Assembly: GCF_002743255.1 (NCBI RefSeq)
Contig: NZ_PDYY01000010.1
Location: 1-64,000, forward strand
Direction of reading: 5' to 3'
From: Sporosarcina sp. P2
GTDB lineage: Bacteria > Bacillota > Bacilli > Bacillales_A > Planococcaceae
Length of the DNA: 64,000 nucleotides
The notes below the pieces were generated by a model. It searched no databases, was not told where the DNA came from, and saw only the letters and a program-made list of their open reading frames with translations. Below are positions 9,569 through 23,946 of this stretch, piece by piece (within the stretch, counting starts at the first letter, position 1; each line of letters starts with the position of its first letter). The position numbers were made by a program, and so were the translations under genes.

Positions 9569-11104
9569 TTGAAAAAACGCGCATTGTTAAGCGTATCGGA
9601 TAAAAGTGGAGTAGTAGAATTTGCGAAAGAACTTGAACAGCTTGGATATGAATTATTGTCTACTGGTGGTACGATGAAGCATTTGAAAGACAATGGCGTT
9701 GCCGTAACGGCTGTAGATGAAGTAACAGGATTCCCTGAAATCATGGAAGGCCGCGTGAAAACGTTGAACCCGATGATTCACGGTGGGTTACTTGCAAAAC
9801 AAGATGACCCTGGACATCAAGCACAAATGGAAGAGCACGGCATCCAGCCAATCGATGTAGTTTGTGTGAACTTGTATCCATTCAAAGAAACGATTTCCAA
9901 ACCAGATGTATCAGCGGAAGATGCAATCGAAAATATCGATATCGGTGGACCAGCAATGCTTCGCGCCTCTGCGAAGAACCATGCATACGTAACAGTCATT
10001 GTGGATGCAGCTGACTACAGTGTAGTACTTGACGAACTAAAAGCGGATGGCAAGACGACTCTTGAAACACGCCGTCGTTTGGCAGCTAAGGTCTTCCGTC
10101 ATACGGCGGCTTATGATTCATTGATTTCAGGCTACTTAACAGACCTTGCAGGCGAACAATTCCCGGAACAAGTTACCTATACATACGAGTTGAAGCAACC
10201 ATTGCGTTATGGAGAAAATCCCCATCAGCAGGCAGCATTCTATAGCCGTCCGCTTGGATCTGATTTCTCGATTGCCTATGCGGAACAGCTTCATGGAAAA
10301 GAACTATCTTATAACAATATCCAAGATGCGAATGCAGCGATACAAATCGTTAAGGAATTTACTGAGCCTGCAGCTGTAGCGGTTAAGCATATGAATCCAT
10401 GTGGTGTGGGTACAGGAGAAACCATTGCTGAAGCTTTCCAAAAAGCCTACGAAGCAGATGCTACGTCTATTTTTGGCGGAATTATTGCATTGAACAAAGA
10501 AGTAGATCAGGAAACAGCAGTGCAACTTGCTGATATATTCCTTGAAATCGTTATTGCTCCTTCGTTTACGGAAGAAGCACTTGAGACGTTGATGAAAAAG
10601 AAAAATATTCGTCTCTTGACGATTTCATTTGAACAGCAGAAAAAAGATCAGTGGAACACGGTATCTGTTGAGGGCGGATTATTAATGCAACAGCCTGATG
10701 CCCACGGTTTTGAAGAAGCGGATATCAAAGTGGCAACAGACCGTGAGCCGACTGAGGCAGAATGGAATGCGATGAAACTTGGATGGGCCGTTGTGAAACA
10801 CGTGAAATCTAATGCAATCGTCATTACAGATGAGCACATGACAATCGGTGTTGGCGCAGGTCAGATGAACCGTGTAGGTGCTGCGAAAATTGCTCTGACA
10901 CAGGCAGGCGAACGTGCAAAAGGGGCAGCTCTTGCTTCTGACGCATTTTTCCCTATGGATGATACGGTTGAAGCAGCGGCAAAAGCGGGCATTACAGCAA
11001 TCATTCAACCGGGTGGTTCGGTGAAAGATGAGGATTCCATTAAAAAAGCCAATGAATACGGCATTACGATGGTATTCACAGGCGTACGTCATTTCAAACA
11101 TTAA
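9569..11104 (+). CDS. purH: AICAR transformylase/IMP cyclohydrolase PurH
   Basis: A bifunctional enzyme for the last two steps to IMP. The N-terminal cyclohydrolase half starts [13 protein letters not shown] and has ELLSTGGT and [14 protein letters not shown]. The C-terminal transformylase half has the catalytic Lys-His in [11 protein letters not shown]. The TTG at 9569, 6-8 bases after GGAGGGAAT, gives 511 residues, close to B. subtilis (512), and is preferred over earlier in-frame starts that lie inside the preceding hairpin. Confidence 0.95.
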   Translation: MKKRALLSVSDKSGVVEFAKELEQLGYELLSTGGTMKHLKDNGVAVTAVDEVTGFPEIMEGRVKTLNPMIHGGLLAKQDDPGHQAQMEEHGIQPIDVVCVNLYPFKETISKPDVSAEDAIENIDIGGPAMLRASAKNHAYVTVIVDAADYSVVLDELKADGKTTLETRRRLAAKVFRHTAAYDSLISGYLTDLAGEQFPEQVTYTYELKQPLRYGENPHQQAAFYSRPLGSDFSIAYAEQLHGKELSYNNIQDANAAIQIVKEFTEPAAVAVKHMNPCGVGTGETIAEAFQKAYEADATSIFGGIIALNKEVDQETAVQLADIFLEIVIAPSFTEEALETLMKKKNIRLLTISFEQQKKDQWNTVSVEGGLLMQQPDAHGFEEADIKVATDREPTEAEWNAMKLGWAVVKHVKSNAIVITDEHMTIGVGAGQMNRVGAAKIALTQAGERAKGAALASDAFFPMDDTVEAAAKAGITAIIQPGGSVKDEDSIKKANEYGITMVFTGVRHFKH

Positions 11105-11125
11105 TAGTGCAGGGAGTAGATGAAC

Positions 11126-12385
11126 ATGAAAGTACTTGTAATTGGAAGTGGCGGTCGTGAACATGCGATAGCCAAACAGTTCAACCAAGCGCCTTCTGTA
11201 TCGGAAGTATTTGTGGCGCCTGGTAATGACGGAATGCAGCAAGATGCAACATGTGTCAATATTGCAGCTACAGACTTTGAAGCTTTAGCAGATTTCGCAA
11301 TTGAACAGCGTGTTACGTTGACGTTTGTTGGACCGGAACAGCCGCTTGCGGAAGGTATTGCTGATTACTTCCTAGAAAAAGGTTTAACAGTATTCGGTCC
11401 GACCCAGGCAGCTGCTCGTATCGAAGGTAGTAAGTCATTCGCTAAGGAGATCATGGACAAATATGATATACCAACAGCGGCTTATGGAACTTTCACGGAT
11501 GCTGAAGAAGCAAAATCATTCATCCGTGAACAAGGTGCTCCAATCGTAGTGAAGGCGGATGGATTAGCAGCTGGAAAAGGCGTAATTGTCGCAATGGAAT
11601 TACAGGAAGCATTAGACGCGGTAGATGACATGATCGGCAATCAAAAGTTCGGTGAATCATCATCACGTGTGGTGGTAGAAGAATTTTTAGATGGCGAAGA
11701 GTTCTCATATATGTCGTTCGTCCATGATGGACAAATCTATCCAATGGTAATTGCACAAGATCATAAACGTGCGTATGATGGAGATCGTGGTCCGAATACA
11801 GGAGGAATGGGGGCTTATTCTCCAGTTCCACAAATTTCGGATACCATTGTGCAGGAAGCGTACGATCGCGTAGTCGTGCCAACTGTTGAGGCTATGACAG
11901 AAGAAGGAATTCCTTTCACAGGTATCCTGTATGCTGGTTTAATACTTACTGATCAAGGTCCGAAAGTTATTGAATTTAATGCCCGCTTTGGTGATCCTGA
12001 AACACAAGTTGTCTTGCCACGTATGAAGTCGGATTTTGGTAAGTTTATGGAAGCCCTGATGGCTGGAGAATCATTTGATCTTGAGTGGCATGAAGAAGCG
12101 ATGTTAGGCGTAGTCATTGCATCGGAAGGGTATCCTAACGCCGTAGTGAATGGTCACGCACTTCCTAACCTTGATGTACTAACAGATCAAGGGCTTGATG
12201 TATTCCATGCAGGGACTAAACTGGAAGATGATCGCTTTATCGGAAATGGTGGTCGTGTACTTCTCGTTGCAGCGAAAGCAGCCACTTTAAAAGAAGCACA
12301 AGAAAAAGTCTACACTGGTCTCGCTGATCAACAATGGGATGGATTCTTCCATCGTACGGATATCGGATGGCGTACATTTGAATAA
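11126..12385 (+). CDS. purD: GAR synthetase PurD
   Basis: Phosphoribosylamine-glycine ligase, an ATP-grasp enzyme, 419 residues. It shows the N-terminal VLVIGSGGREHA loop, the ATP-binding PIVVKADGLAAGKGV near residue 135, GPNTGGMGAYSP near 230 and the metal-binding EFNARFGDPETQ near 287. The ATG at 11126 has better spacing from AGGGAG (11111-11116) than the ATG at 11120. Last gene of the operon. Confidence 0.95.
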   Translation: MKVLVIGSGGREHAIAKQFNQAPSVSEVFVAPGNDGMQQDATCVNIAATDFEALADFAIEQRVTLTFVGPEQPLAEGIADYFLEKGLTVFGPTQAAARIEGSKSFAKEIMDKYDIPTAAYGTFTDAEEAKSFIREQGAPIVVKADGLAAGKGVIVAMELQEALDAVDDMIGNQKFGESSSRVVVEEFLDGEEFSYMSFVHDGQIYPMVIAQDHKRAYDGDRGPNTGGMGAYSPVPQISDTIVQEAYDRVVVPTVEAMTEEGIPFTGILYAGLILTDQGPKVIEFNARFGDPETQVVLPRMKSDFGKFMEALMAGESFDLEWHEEAMLGVVIASEGYPNAVVNGHALPNLDVLTDQGLDVFHAGTKLEDDRFIGNGGRVLLVAAKAATLKEAQEKVYTGLADQQWDGFFHRTDIGWRTFE

Positions 12386-12397
12386 TAGATGAAACAG

Positions 12398-12441
12398 GAT
12401 TGTCTTAGAAGTGTTGTCTGACTTCTAAGACAATCTTTTTT
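12398..12441 (+). terminator. pur operon terminator
   Basis: A perfect 15-bp stem, GATTGTCTTAGAAGT at 12398-12412 and ACTTCTAAGACAATC at 12421-12435, with an 8-base loop and a following T run. Confidence 0.95.
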
Positions 12442-12519
12442 TAATACTAAAGGAAGATGTTTAGTGTTTACGAACTTATAGTAAATGCTGCATACACTTT
12501 AGTTGAGTTGAAAAATATG

Positions 12520-12638
12520 TTATCCACAGCTTTTTTTATAATCTGTGGTTTATAAGTGGAAAAGTTGTGGGTAAGTTGTTGGTAATGTGTGTAAGTTTCC
12601 AGTATTTTGTGGATTAGTGAAAATCTACTTGTGGACAA
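12520..12638. promoter_or_regulatory. cluster of DnaA-box-like 9-mers
   Basis: A perfect DnaA box TTATCCACA lies at 12520-12528. On the other strand are TGTGGTTTA (12544-12552, two mismatches), TGTGGGTAA (12566-12574), TGTGGATTA (12608-12616) and TGTGGACAA (12630-12638), each of the last three with one mismatch. Five sites in 119 bp are more than expected by chance. B. subtilis has DnaA-box clusters outside oriC that titrate DnaA and limit initiation; a similar role is inferred. Nothing else is seen in the 350-bp gap apart from the purD terminator and the yerA start region. Confidence 0.65.
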
Positions 12639-12733
12639 CCTTTGTACGACACATCTATTCGGGATTGGATTGCTATGTTACTATAAAGCAATAGTTAACA
12701 ACTAGTAAAAAACTTTTAGGGACGGTGATCTGC

Positions 12734-14449
12734 ATGTGGAGTGCGAAAGAAATACAGTCGCAACTAGCGATTATTAATGGTCAGAAAGCGCCTGACATCG
12801 TAATTGAAAATGCTACCTACTTACATTCTATATTCAAGAAATGGATGCAAGGAAATATTTGGATTCAGGGTGACCGGATTGTCTATGTAGGGGAACGCAT
12901 GCCGGCTTTGCTTGCAGGAACAGAACGTGTCGATGCTTCAGACAAGAAAATAGTACCGGGATATATCGAGCCGCATGTTCATCCATTCCAATTATATAAT
13001 CCCGAAACATTTGCAGACTATGCCTCTCGCCGTGGAACAACGACTTTTATATCAGATAACCTCATCTTGTTTTCAATGCTGAATCAGCAAACTACAATTA
13101 CGTTCATTGATCAACTAAATGAACTGCCATTTGCATTTTATTGGTGGGCACGTGTTGATTCACAAACCGTACTGCAAAATGAAAAAGAACTTTTCAATCC
13201 CGTAGATATTGTGAAATGGATGGAGCGTCCTGATGTGTTGATGACAGGAGAGCTGACAGGTTGGCCTAAATTACTACAAGGTGATCAAAATATGATGCAG
13301 TCATTAGTAGAATCAAAACGGCTTGGTAAAAAGATTGAAGGACATTTTCCGGGTGCATCGGAACGTACACTGGCCCGGATGAAATTACTTGGAGCGGACG
13401 GCGATCATGAAGCGATGACTGTAGATGAAGTAGAAAGACGCTTGCAGCAAGGGTATGCTGCCACATTACGCTATTCGTCAATTCGTCCCGACCTACCAGA
13501 TTTATTGAAAGGTATTGTAGAGAAGGAATGGGATGTCTTTGATCATTTGATGATGACGACCGATGGTTCTCCACCTTCGTTCTACCGTGAAGGTGTTATG
13601 GACCAATGCATTCAGGTAGCACTTGACGCGGGAGTATCACCGATTGATGCGTATCAAATGGCATCGTATAACGTGGCGAGGTACTATGACATTACGGACT
13701 TGCATAGTGTAATTGCGACGGGCCGTTTTGCGACATTGAACTTTTTAGAGAATGAACATAACCCTGTGCCGACTGACGTGTTATCTAAAGGGAAGTGGGT
13801 TCTACGAGATAGTACATCGTCTGACGCCTTTAAAGCAGTCGATTGGAAAGCATTACCGACATACGAATTGCCTTATGAACTGACAGATGAAGACTTCACA
13901 TTCTCATCTTCAATAGGGATTCAGATGGTCAATGATGTTATTACGAAAGTATACGAAAGTGATCTGGATCTCACTAGTCCCACTATTGCTACTGGTGATG
14001 AGTGCTATTTGATATTACTGGATAAGAACGGAAAATGGCGAGTCAATACTATGTTGAAAGGGTTTGGTAATAATCTGCAAGGTTTTGCATCTTCCTATTC
14101 AAATACTGGAGATGTATTATTGATAGGACAGGATTGGCAAGAGATGAAGAGAGCATTTAATGAAATCAAGAATATAGGTGGAGGCATGGCACTCGCTGAA
14201 AATGGTAAAATTATTGAAACATTACCATTAGTGGTAGCAGGCGGACTGTCAGTTCAACCGATGGAAGTGATCATCGAAGAAGAGCTAGCAATGAGAAAAG
14301 CATTAGGAGAACGTGGCTATGCACATGGAGATGCTATATATACATTATTATTCCTTCAATCTATTCACTTGCCATATATCCGAATCACGCCAGTTGGTGT
14401 CTTGCAAGTAATGAAATATGAACTATTAATTCCTCATGTAGAAAGGTAG
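12734..14449 (+). CDS. yerA: adenine-deaminase-family amidohydrolase YerA
   Basis: A 571-residue metal-dependent amidohydrolase related to adenine deaminase. The metal-binding HxH is in IVPGYIEPHVHPF, and DGSPPSFYREGV carries another conserved acidic residue. The ATG at 12734 is preferred because GACGGTGAT lies just upstream. Order with yerB, yerC, pcrB, pcrA, ligA matches the B. subtilis yer region. B. subtilis YerA is annotated as a putative adenine deaminase; the substrate here is not shown. Confidence 0.88.
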   Translation: MWSAKEIQSQLAIINGQKAPDIVIENATYLHSIFKKWMQGNIWIQGDRIVYVGERMPALLAGTERVDASDKKIVPGYIEPHVHPFQLYNPETFADYASRRGTTTFISDNLILFSMLNQQTTITFIDQLNELPFAFYWWARVDSQTVLQNEKELFNPVDIVKWMERPDVLMTGELTGWPKLLQGDQNMMQSLVESKRLGKKIEGHFPGASERTLARMKLLGADGDHEAMTVDEVERRLQQGYAATLRYSSIRPDLPDLLKGIVEKEWDVFDHLMMTTDGSPPSFYREGVMDQCIQVALDAGVSPIDAYQMASYNVARYYDITDLHSVIATGRFATLNFLENEHNPVPTDVLSKGKWVLRDSTSSDAFKAVDWKALPTYELPYELTDEDFTFSSSIGIQMVNDVITKVYESDLDLTSPTIATGDECYLILLDKNGKWRVNTMLKGFGNNLQGFASSYSNTGDVLLIGQDWQEMKRAFNEIKNIGGGMALAENGKIIETLPLVVAGGLSVQPMEVIIEEELAMRKALGERGYAHGDAIYTLLFLQSIHLPYIRITPVGVLQVMKYELLIPHVER

Positions 14450-14458
14450 GAACGTATA

Positions 14459-15469
14459 TTGATAGGGAATGGACGGAAGTTATTCATGATAGCCTTAGTT
14501 AGCGCAGTATGTCTTGGAGGTTGTTCTTCGAAAGATCAATCTGAACCGGAGGAACAAGAAAAAACGAATGAAGTATCGTTGTTTACAGGCGAGATAATTG
14601 CAGACTCTATAGATAACCGTGTTTTAGCGACCATTAGCAATATACCTGCTGCACGTCCGCAGTCGGGACTTTCAGATGCCGATCAGATATATGAATTCTT
14701 AGCAGAAGGTCAAGTTACGCGCTATGCTGCACTTTTTCAAAGTAAAGTACCGGATCAGTTAGGGCCAATTCGAAGTGCACGTGATTATTTTGTACAATTA
14801 GCTGTAGGTATGGATGCATTTTATATAGCGCACGGTTATAGTCCGGATGCAAAAAAATTACTTGATGATCGAGTAGTCGATCATATAAATGGCATAAATC
14901 ATGACGGGACATTATTCGAACGTTCAGCAGAACGCCGTGCTCCACATAACTCTTATATTTCAAAGGAACATATTGAAGAAGCTTTTAGTCTCGTGAATGC
15001 TTCTGAAAAGATCACTGCACGGCCGTCCTTTTCTTTCCTAAATCCTAATGAAAGTGATAAAATAGGGGATATGGCATCAACGGTACAAGTATTGTATAGT
15101 TCAGACCCGAATTTTATTAGTACGTATCAATATAATCAACAAGCAAATCGGTATTATCGTTCTGTCAATGGCATTGATACAGTGGATAAGTTAAACGAAC
15201 GACGAATAGAATTAGCGAATATTATCGTGATGGAAATGGATCATCAAACAGTTGATCAAAAAGGCCGACTTGCAATAGATCTAGAATCAGGTGGCCCTGC
15301 TATGCTGTTTCATGAAGGGATCGCTAAACCGATCGAATGGCAAAATAAAGATGGGTTTTTAACTCCAATGGATCAAGGTATACCTGTTAAATTAACCGTA
15401 GGAAAAACTTGGATCCACATTGTTCCATCATTATCGGGTCCTTCTGCTTCCGTCACTTATACTCCGTAA
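14459..15469 (+). CDS. yerB: DUF3048 lipoprotein YerB
   Basis: A 336-residue putative lipoprotein. The TTG start follows GGTAGGA. The signal peptide ends in the lipobox LGGC (Cys22), followed by a charged linker. The family stretches AARPQSGLSDADQIYEFLAE and GPIRSARDYF are present. Expected on the outer face of the membrane; function unknown. Nine bases downstream of yerA, so in the same operon. Confidence 0.88.
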   Translation: MIGNGRKLFMIALVSAVCLGGCSSKDQSEPEEQEKTNEVSLFTGEIIADSIDNRVLATISNIPAARPQSGLSDADQIYEFLAEGQVTRYAALFQSKVPDQLGPIRSARDYFVQLAVGMDAFYIAHGYSPDAKKLLDDRVVDHINGINHDGTLFERSAERRAPHNSYISKEHIEEAFSLVNASEKITARPSFSFLNPNESDKIGDMASTVQVLYSSDPNFISTYQYNQQANRYYRSVNGIDTVDKLNERRIELANIIVMEMDHQTVDQKGRLAIDLESGGPAMLFHEGIAKPIEWQNKDGFLTPMDQGIPVKLTVGKTWIHIVPSLSGPSASVTYTP

Positions 15470-15495
15470 GATCGACATAGAGAGAGGGCGAGAAC

Positions 15496-15816
15496 ATGCA
15501 AATAGATAAAATTCGCGGAGAACAAATAGATCAATTGTTTCAAGCCATTCTACAGCTGAAAAATGTAGAAGAATGTTACATGTTTTTCGATGACATTTGC
15601 ACGATGAGCGAAGTTCAATCACTAGCACAAAGACTGGACGTCGCACATAAACTTAAACTGAAAAAAACATATGATAGTATCCAACAAGAAACAGGTGCAA
15701 GCACAGCTACGATTTCCCGCATACGTCGTTGCGTAGACTACGGGTCTGGTGGTTACAACCTCATGTTGGATCGACTCTATCCTGAACTCCAAAACAACCA
15801 AACAAAAAACGACTAA
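15496..15816 (+). CDS. yerC: TrpR-like DNA-binding protein YerC
   Basis: A 106-residue protein of the YerC/YecD TrpR-like family. It has the helix-turn-helix TYDSIQQETGASTATISRIRR near residues 57-77, preceded by MSEVQSLAQRLDVA. GAGGGCGAG precedes the ATG. It sits between yerB and pcrB as in B. subtilis and is closed by a terminator. It probably acts as a local transcription regulator; its target is unknown. Confidence 0.92.
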   Translation: MQIDKIRGEQIDQLFQAILQLKNVEECYMFFDDICTMSEVQSLAQRLDVAHKLKLKKTYDSIQQETGASTATISRIRRCVDYGSGGYNLMLDRLYPELQNNQTKND

Positions 15817-15819
15817 CAC

Positions 15820-15852
15820 AACCGGCCAGGGATAAAACCCCACCGGTTTTTT
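15820..15852 (+). terminator. terminator after yerC
   Basis: ACCGG ... CCGGT with inner GGG/CCC pairing and a T run ending at 15852. Confidence 0.8.
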
Positions 15853-15898
15853 AAAAGTTATATAAAACGAATATACTAAAAGAAGGTGGAAAGAAAAT

Positions 15899-16597
15899 AT
15901 GGACTATAAAACATGGCGGCATGCATTTAAAATTGATCCGGCCAAATACCTCTCAGATGAACAGATAGAAGCGGTGGCGGAATCTGGAACAGATGGAGTC
16001 ATCATCGGTGGATCTGACGGAATTACATTGGAAAACGTACTTGATTTACTTGCACGTTTCCGTCGCTTTTCCGTGCCACTTGCATTAGAAGTATCTACTG
16101 TAGAATCGGTAACACCAGGCTTCGATTATTACTTCATTCCAACGGTCTTAAATACGACAGATTCGAAATGGCTGAACGGTTTGCATCACGAAGCACTTCG
16201 AGAATACGGCCACATGATGAACTTCGATGAAATGGTTACAGAAGGTTACTGCATTTTAAATCCGGATTGTACAGCCGCGAAAGTGACAGGTGTAGATCGT
16301 GTTCCGGATGAAGAAGATGTACAAGCATATGCACGTATGGCTGAACACTTATTTTCCTTGCCGATTTTTTATTTAGAGTACAGTGGACAATACGGTGACC
16401 CACAAATTGTTCGGTCAGCGAAAGAGTTACTAACCAACACTCGCCTCTTTTATGGTGGTGGAATTCGCTCAACAGAACAAGCAAAAGAAATGGCGGCCAT
16501 TGCAGATACTGTAGTGATAGGAAATGTTGTATACGAAAATCTACAAATGGCTCTTAAAACAGTCGATGCTGTGAAATCTGTTCCTTTACCTGTGTGA
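15899..16597 (+). CDS. pcrB: heptaprenylglyceryl phosphate synthase PcrB
   Basis: A TIM-barrel prenyltransferase joining heptaprenyl diphosphate to sn-glycerol-1-phosphate. The 232-residue protein has GVIIGGSDGI near residue 34, IFYLEYSGQYGDP near 160 and the phosphate-binding FYGGGIRSTEQA near 185. AGAAGGTGG precedes the ATG. It lies directly upstream of pcrA, which gave it its name. Confidence 0.94.
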   Translation: MDYKTWRHAFKIDPAKYLSDEQIEAVAESGTDGVIIGGSDGITLENVLDLLARFRRFSVPLALEVSTVESVTPGFDYYFIPTVLNTTDSKWLNGLHHEALREYGHMMNFDEMVTEGYCILNPDCTAAKVTGVDRVPDEEDVQAYARMAEHLFSLPIFYLEYSGQYGDPQIVRSAKELLTNTRLFYGGGIRSTEQAKEMAAIADTVVIGNVVYENLQMALKTVDAVKSVPLPV

Positions 16598-16641
16598 GTA
16601 CTATATAATGAGAACAAATGTTCATTAAAGGCGGTACGAAT

Positions 16642-18876
16642 ATGAATAAACTATCAGATGATTTACTAAAAGGCATGAATCCTGAGCAAGCGCGCGCGGT
16701 CAAAACGACAGAAGGCCCTTTGCTTATTATGGCGGGTGCTGGTTCAGGAAAGACTCGTGTATTGACGCACCGAATTGCATACTTGGTTGTGGAAAAACAA
16801 GTGTATCCTTCCAATATATTGGCCATTACATTTACCAATAAGGCGGCACGTGAAATGCGTGACCGAATTGATGGCCTACTTGGTCCGGGTTCTGGAGAAC
16901 GTATGTGGGTTTCAACATTCCACTCGATGTGTGTTCGAATTCTACGTAGGTTTGTGGATCGAATCGGTTTATCCAAAAACTTCACGATCCTTGACAGTGC
17001 GGATCAACTAACTGCAATGAAACGTGTTTTGAAAGAACTGAATCTCGACCCGAAGCAGAATGATCCGCGAGCAATGCTTGGAATAATTAGCAATGCGAAA
17101 AATGAATGTTTGGATGCGATTGAATTCCGGAAAAATTCGAATCCTCAAAACCCTCATGAACGTACAGTAGCAGATATTTACGATCGTTATACTAAAAAAC
17201 TACGTCAGAACCAATCAATGGATTTTGATGATTTAATTATGATGACCACGGTCTTGTTTGAACGAGTTCCTGAAGTGCTCGAGTATTATCAAAATAAATT
17301 TCAGTATATTCATGTGGATGAGTACCAAGATACAAATAACGCGCAGTATCGTCTCGTGAAAATGCTGGCATCAAAATTCCGTAATGTCTGCGTAGTAGGC
17401 GATTCCGATCAGTCAATCTATCGCTGGCGTGGTGCGGATATCGGTAATATTCTGTCTTTCGAAAAAGATTATAAAGAAGCGAATGTCATTCTTTTGGAAC
17501 AAAACTACCGTTCCACCAAGAGAATTTTACAAGCAGCAAATGAAGTGATCAACAATAACAAAAGTCGCTATGATAAGAAATTGCGCACTGATAACCCCGA
17601 GGGCGAATTAATTTCGATCTATAAAGCGCGCGACGAAAAAGATGAATCACAATTTGTTGTGCAACAAGTCATTGAGTTAAAAGAAAAACTAGGATTAACA
17701 TTGGATCAATTTGCGATACTCTATCGAACTAATGCACAATCTCGTCTAATTGAGGAATATTTATTGAAGTCAAATCTCGATTATACAATTGTAGGCGGGA
17801 CGAAGTTCTATGACCGCAAAGAGATTAAAGATCTACTCGCCTATTTACGTCTCATTGCGAATAACGATGATGACCTAGCTTTAGCGAGAATCATTAATGA
17901 ACCTAAACGAAGCATCGGTGCAACTTCATTTGAACGCATGGCTACTTTTGCATTACAAAATGACCGCTCCATATTTGATTCGCTGCAGGAAGTGGATTTC
18001 ATGGGTTTACCTAAACGAGCATTAACAGAAGCGGTAAAATTCCATGAACTCATCAATGGATTCACTCAAATGCAAGAGTTTTTATCAGTCACTGAACTAG
18101 TGAAAGAAGTCATTGATAAGTCAGGCTATCGTGAGATGTTGGAAAAAGAAAAATCCATCGAAGCAGAAAGCCGTCTGGAAAATATTGAAGAGTTCCTATC
18201 GGTTACAGAAGCGTTTGAGAAACGTGCAGCGGAAGAAGAGGAGGAACCTTCACTCGTTGCATTCTTGACTGACCTCGCTTTAGTAGCGGATATCGATACA
18301 TTGGATAAAGAAGAGAACACTTCCACTGAAAAAATCGTCCTAATGACGATGCACGCAGCAAAAGGCTTAGAATTCCCCGTGGTCTTCGTTCTCGGCATGG
18401 AAGAAAACATATTCCCGCATATTCGGGCACTGACAGATCCGGAAGAAATGGAAGAAGAAAGAAGACTCGCGTATGTGGCGATTACACGCGCGGAACAGCG
18501 CCTTTACCTGACTAGCGCAGGTCACCGGATGTTGTTTGGTAAATCAAGCTTTAATCAACCATCCCGTTTCCTCAATGAAATCTCGCAAGAACTGACAGAG
18601 CTGCTGGCCGATGGGAATGGCATGAGTGTACCTTTCGCCCAAGCACCTAAAGCAAAAGCCAAACGTCCTGCGGTCAAACGTCCAGCCTATAATGAAAGTG
18701 GCGGAGAAAAAATGCAGTGGAAACCCGGAGACAAGGCATCCCATAAAATATGGGGAACTGGAACGGTTGTGAGTGTTAAAGGTAAAGCAGATGATATGGA
18801 ACTGGATATTGCATTCCCAAATCCAGTAGGTATTAAGCGATTATTAGCTAAATTCGCACCGATTGAAAAAGAATAA
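16642..18876 (+). CDS. pcrA: ATP-dependent DNA helicase PcrA
   Basis: An SF1A 3'-5' helicase (UvrD/Rep family) for repair and replication restart, 744 residues. Walker A AGAGSGKT is at 31-38, Walker [10 protein letters not shown] near 225, motif [19 protein letters not shown] near 253, motif IV LEQNYRS near 285, and motif [16 protein letters not shown] near 605. The C-terminal [13 protein letters not shown] binds RNA polymerase in family members. The ATG at 16642 follows AAAGGCGG and is preferred over the upstream in-frame ATG at 16618. Confidence 0.96.
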   Translation: MNKLSDDLLKGMNPEQARAVKTTEGPLLIMAGAGSGKTRVLTHRIAYLVVEKQVYPSNILAITFTNKAAREMRDRIDGLLGPGSGERMWVSTFHSMCVRILRRFVDRIGLSKNFTILDSADQLTAMKRVLKELNLDPKQNDPRAMLGIISNAKNECLDAIEFRKNSNPQNPHERTVADIYDRYTKKLRQNQSMDFDDLIMMTTVLFERVPEVLEYYQNKFQYIHVDEYQDTNNAQYRLVKMLASKFRNVCVVGDSDQSIYRWRGADIGNILSFEKDYKEANVILLEQNYRSTKRILQAANEVINNNKSRYDKKLRTDNPEGELISIYKARDEKDESQFVVQQVIELKEKLGLTLDQFAILYRTNAQSRLIEEYLLKSNLDYTIVGGTKFYDRKEIKDLLAYLRLIANNDDDLALARIINEPKRSIGATSFERMATFALQNDRSIFDSLQEVDFMGLPKRALTEAVKFHELINGFTQMQEFLSVTELVKEVIDKSGYREMLEKEKSIEAESRLENIEEFLSVTEAFEKRAAEEEEEPSLVAFLTDLALVADIDTLDKEENTSTEKIVLMTMHAAKGLEFPVVFVLGMEENIFPHIRALTDPEEMEEERRLAYVAITRAEQRLYLTSAGHRMLFGKSSFNQPSRFLNEISQELTELLADGNGMSVPFAQAPKAKAKRPAVKRPAYNESGGEKMQWKPGDKASHKIWGTGTVVSVKGKADDMELDIAFPNPVGIKRLLAKFAPIEKE

Positions 18877-18903
18877 AGCCTCTTTAAGGAGTGTGGAAAA
18901 TAG

Positions 18904-22048
<3,145 letters not shown>

Positions 22049-22136
22049 CAGATTTTAGGGAGTAACACGAACTTTCCAAGAAACTGATTAAATGGTATGA
22101 TTAATTGTACGATTGCAAAATGAGGAGGAACGATGT

Positions 22137-22424
22137 ATGACAACATTTTCGAAAGAAGACGTCAAGTATTTTGCGGATTTCGTCCGTATTGGCCTCTCCG
22201 AGGAAGATAAAGAAAATTTCTCTGCAAAGATAGCAGATTTGATTGAAAGTGTAAGTGATTTAAAAGAAGTGGATGTTACAGGTGTAAAACCTATGACGCA
22301 CCCAGTTGCTATGATCAACGTCTTACGTGAAGATGAGCCAAAAGATATCTTGGACCGTGAAGTAATGCTGGCCAGTGCAGAAGATCAGGAAGATGGACTT
22401 ATCAAGGTTCCGGATATTCTGTAA
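22137..22424 (+). CDS. gatC: GatC subunit of aspartyl/glutamyl-tRNA amidotransferase
   Basis: A 95-residue subunit stabilising GatA in the amidotransferase that makes Gln-tRNA(Gln) and/or Asn-tRNA(Asn). The ATG at 22137 lies 8-9 bases after AGGAGG; an upstream in-frame ATG lies before that site and is rejected. The C-terminal LREDEP and GLIKVPDIL segments are typical. First gene of gatCAB. Confidence 0.95.
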   Translation: MTTFSKEDVKYFADFVRIGLSEEDKENFSAKIADLIESVSDLKEVDVTGVKPMTHPVAMINVLREDEPKDILDREVMLASAEDQEDGLIKVPDIL

Positions 22425-22480
22425 TCGAATTCACAGTATAAAATACTATTATTGGCACAATGACAGTAGGAGGAAAAGTG

Positions 22481-23944
22481 ATGACGTTAACTAGTAAAAC
22501 AGCAACTGAACTTCAAGCTCTTTTACAAAAAGGGGAAGTTACTGCTAAAGAAGTAACAGAGGCAACATTACAAACGATTGAACAGCACGAAGAGAAAATC
22601 AACGCGTTCATTCACGTCGCAAAAGAAGAGGCAACAAAGCGTGCAGAACAGCTTGATCAAGAAGCTGCAACTACACGTGGCCGCCTTTTCGGAGTTCCAA
22701 TCGGTATTAAGGACAATATTGTAACAAAAGATATGAAGACAACATGCGCAAGCAAAATGTTGGAAGACTTCGTACCTGTTTACAATGCTACGGCTATAGA
22801 AAAATTGGAAGCTGCGGGCGCAATTAATATTGGAAAACTCAATATGGACGAATTTGCAATGGGTTCTACAACTGAAACATCTTTTTTCGGTAATACATTA
22901 AATCCTTGGAATACAGACTATGTACCAGGTGGCTCTTCAGGCGGTTCGGCAGCAGCAGTCGCAGCAGGTGAAGTCCCACTATCCCTCGGTTCGGATACGG
23001 GTGGTTCAGTTCGTCAACCAGCTGCATTCTGTGGAATTGTTGGAATGAAACCTACATACGGTCGTATTTCACGTTTTGGTTTGACAGCATTTGCTTCCTC
23101 ACTTGATCAAATTGGTACCATGTCACGAACTGTGGAAGATAACGCATTATTGCTAAGCGTAATCGCGGGAGAAGATGACAATGATAGTTCATCTTCTGCA
23201 AAAGCAGTTCCTGATTTCACAGCAGCTCTTACAGGCGACATAAAAGGTCTGAAGGTTGCAGTTCCGAAACCTTACTTAGGCGAAGGTGTTGATCCAGAAA
23301 TCGTAGCGGCAGTAAGAGAAGCAATTTCTGTATTGGAATCACTTGGAGCGGTTTGTGAAGAAGTAGAATTGCCACATATTCAATATGCGCCAACTACGTA
23401 TTATGTAATCTCTTCTTCAGAAGCTCAATCCAATCTTTCACGTTTTGATGGATTGCGTTATGGCTATCATACTGAAAACGCTGAAAACCTCGAACAAGCA
23501 TATTTCCGTACACGTCAAGAAGGTTTTGGTGATGAAGTGAAAAAACGCATTATTTTCGGTACGTATGCAATGAGTGCGGATCATCATGAAGATCTGTATG
23601 TACGCGCACAAAAGACACGTACATTGATTGCACAAGACTTTGACTCTGTATTTGAAAAGTATGATGTAGTAATTGGACCAACTGCTGCTACAACAGCATT
23701 TAAACTTGGCGAAACAGGCGGTGATCAGCTCGTTCATTATGCAAATGATGTCTTGGCTGTACCAGCGAACCTGACAGGCCGTCCAGCACTATCCGTACCA
23801 TGTGGTTTCGTTAACGAACTACCAGTTGGAATGCAACTCATGGGTAAGCACTTTGACGAGGAAACATTATATAAAGTCGCCCATGCCTATGAGCAAGCAA
23901 CTGATTTCCACAAACGCACTCCATCGATTCAGGAGGGGAAATAA
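22481..23944 (+). CDS. gatA: GatA amidase subunit
   Basis: The amidase subunit that releases ammonia from glutamine for tRNA-dependent amidation, 487 residues. The Ser-cisSer-Lys triad is visible: Lys77 in GIKDNI, the cis-Ser in [14 protein letters not shown] (151-163) and the nucleophile Ser in [10 protein letters not shown] near 176. Unlike PurQ in this window, this glutamine-using enzyme keeps its catalytic residues. The ATG at 22481 follows AGGAGG. Confidence 0.97.
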   Translation: MTLTSKTATELQALLQKGEVTAKEVTEATLQTIEQHEEKINAFIHVAKEEATKRAEQLDQEAATTRGRLFGVPIGIKDNIVTKDMKTTCASKMLEDFVPVYNATAIEKLEAAGAINIGKLNMDEFAMGSTTETSFFGNTLNPWNTDYVPGGSSGGSAAAVAAGEVPLSLGSDTGGSVRQPAAFCGIVGMKPTYGRISRFGLTAFASSLDQIGTMSRTVEDNALLLSVIAGEDDNDSSSSAKAVPDFTAALTGDIKGLKVAVPKPYLGEGVDPEIVAAVREAISVLESLGAVCEEVELPHIQYAPTTYYVISSSEAQSNLSRFDGLRYGYHTENAENLEQAYFRTRQEGFGDEVKKRIIFGTYAMSADHHEDLYVRAQKTRTLIAQDFDSVFEKYDVVIGPTAATTAFKLGETGGDQLVHYANDVLAVPANLTGRPALSVPCGFVNELPVGMQLMGKHFDEETLYKVAHAYEQATDFHKRTPSIQEGK

Positions 23945-23946
23945 TC

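Noticed and set aside
10682..11242. 186-codon minus-strand frame opposite purH/purD
   Set aside because: Antisense to well-conserved genes, with unusual composition and no ribosome binding site.
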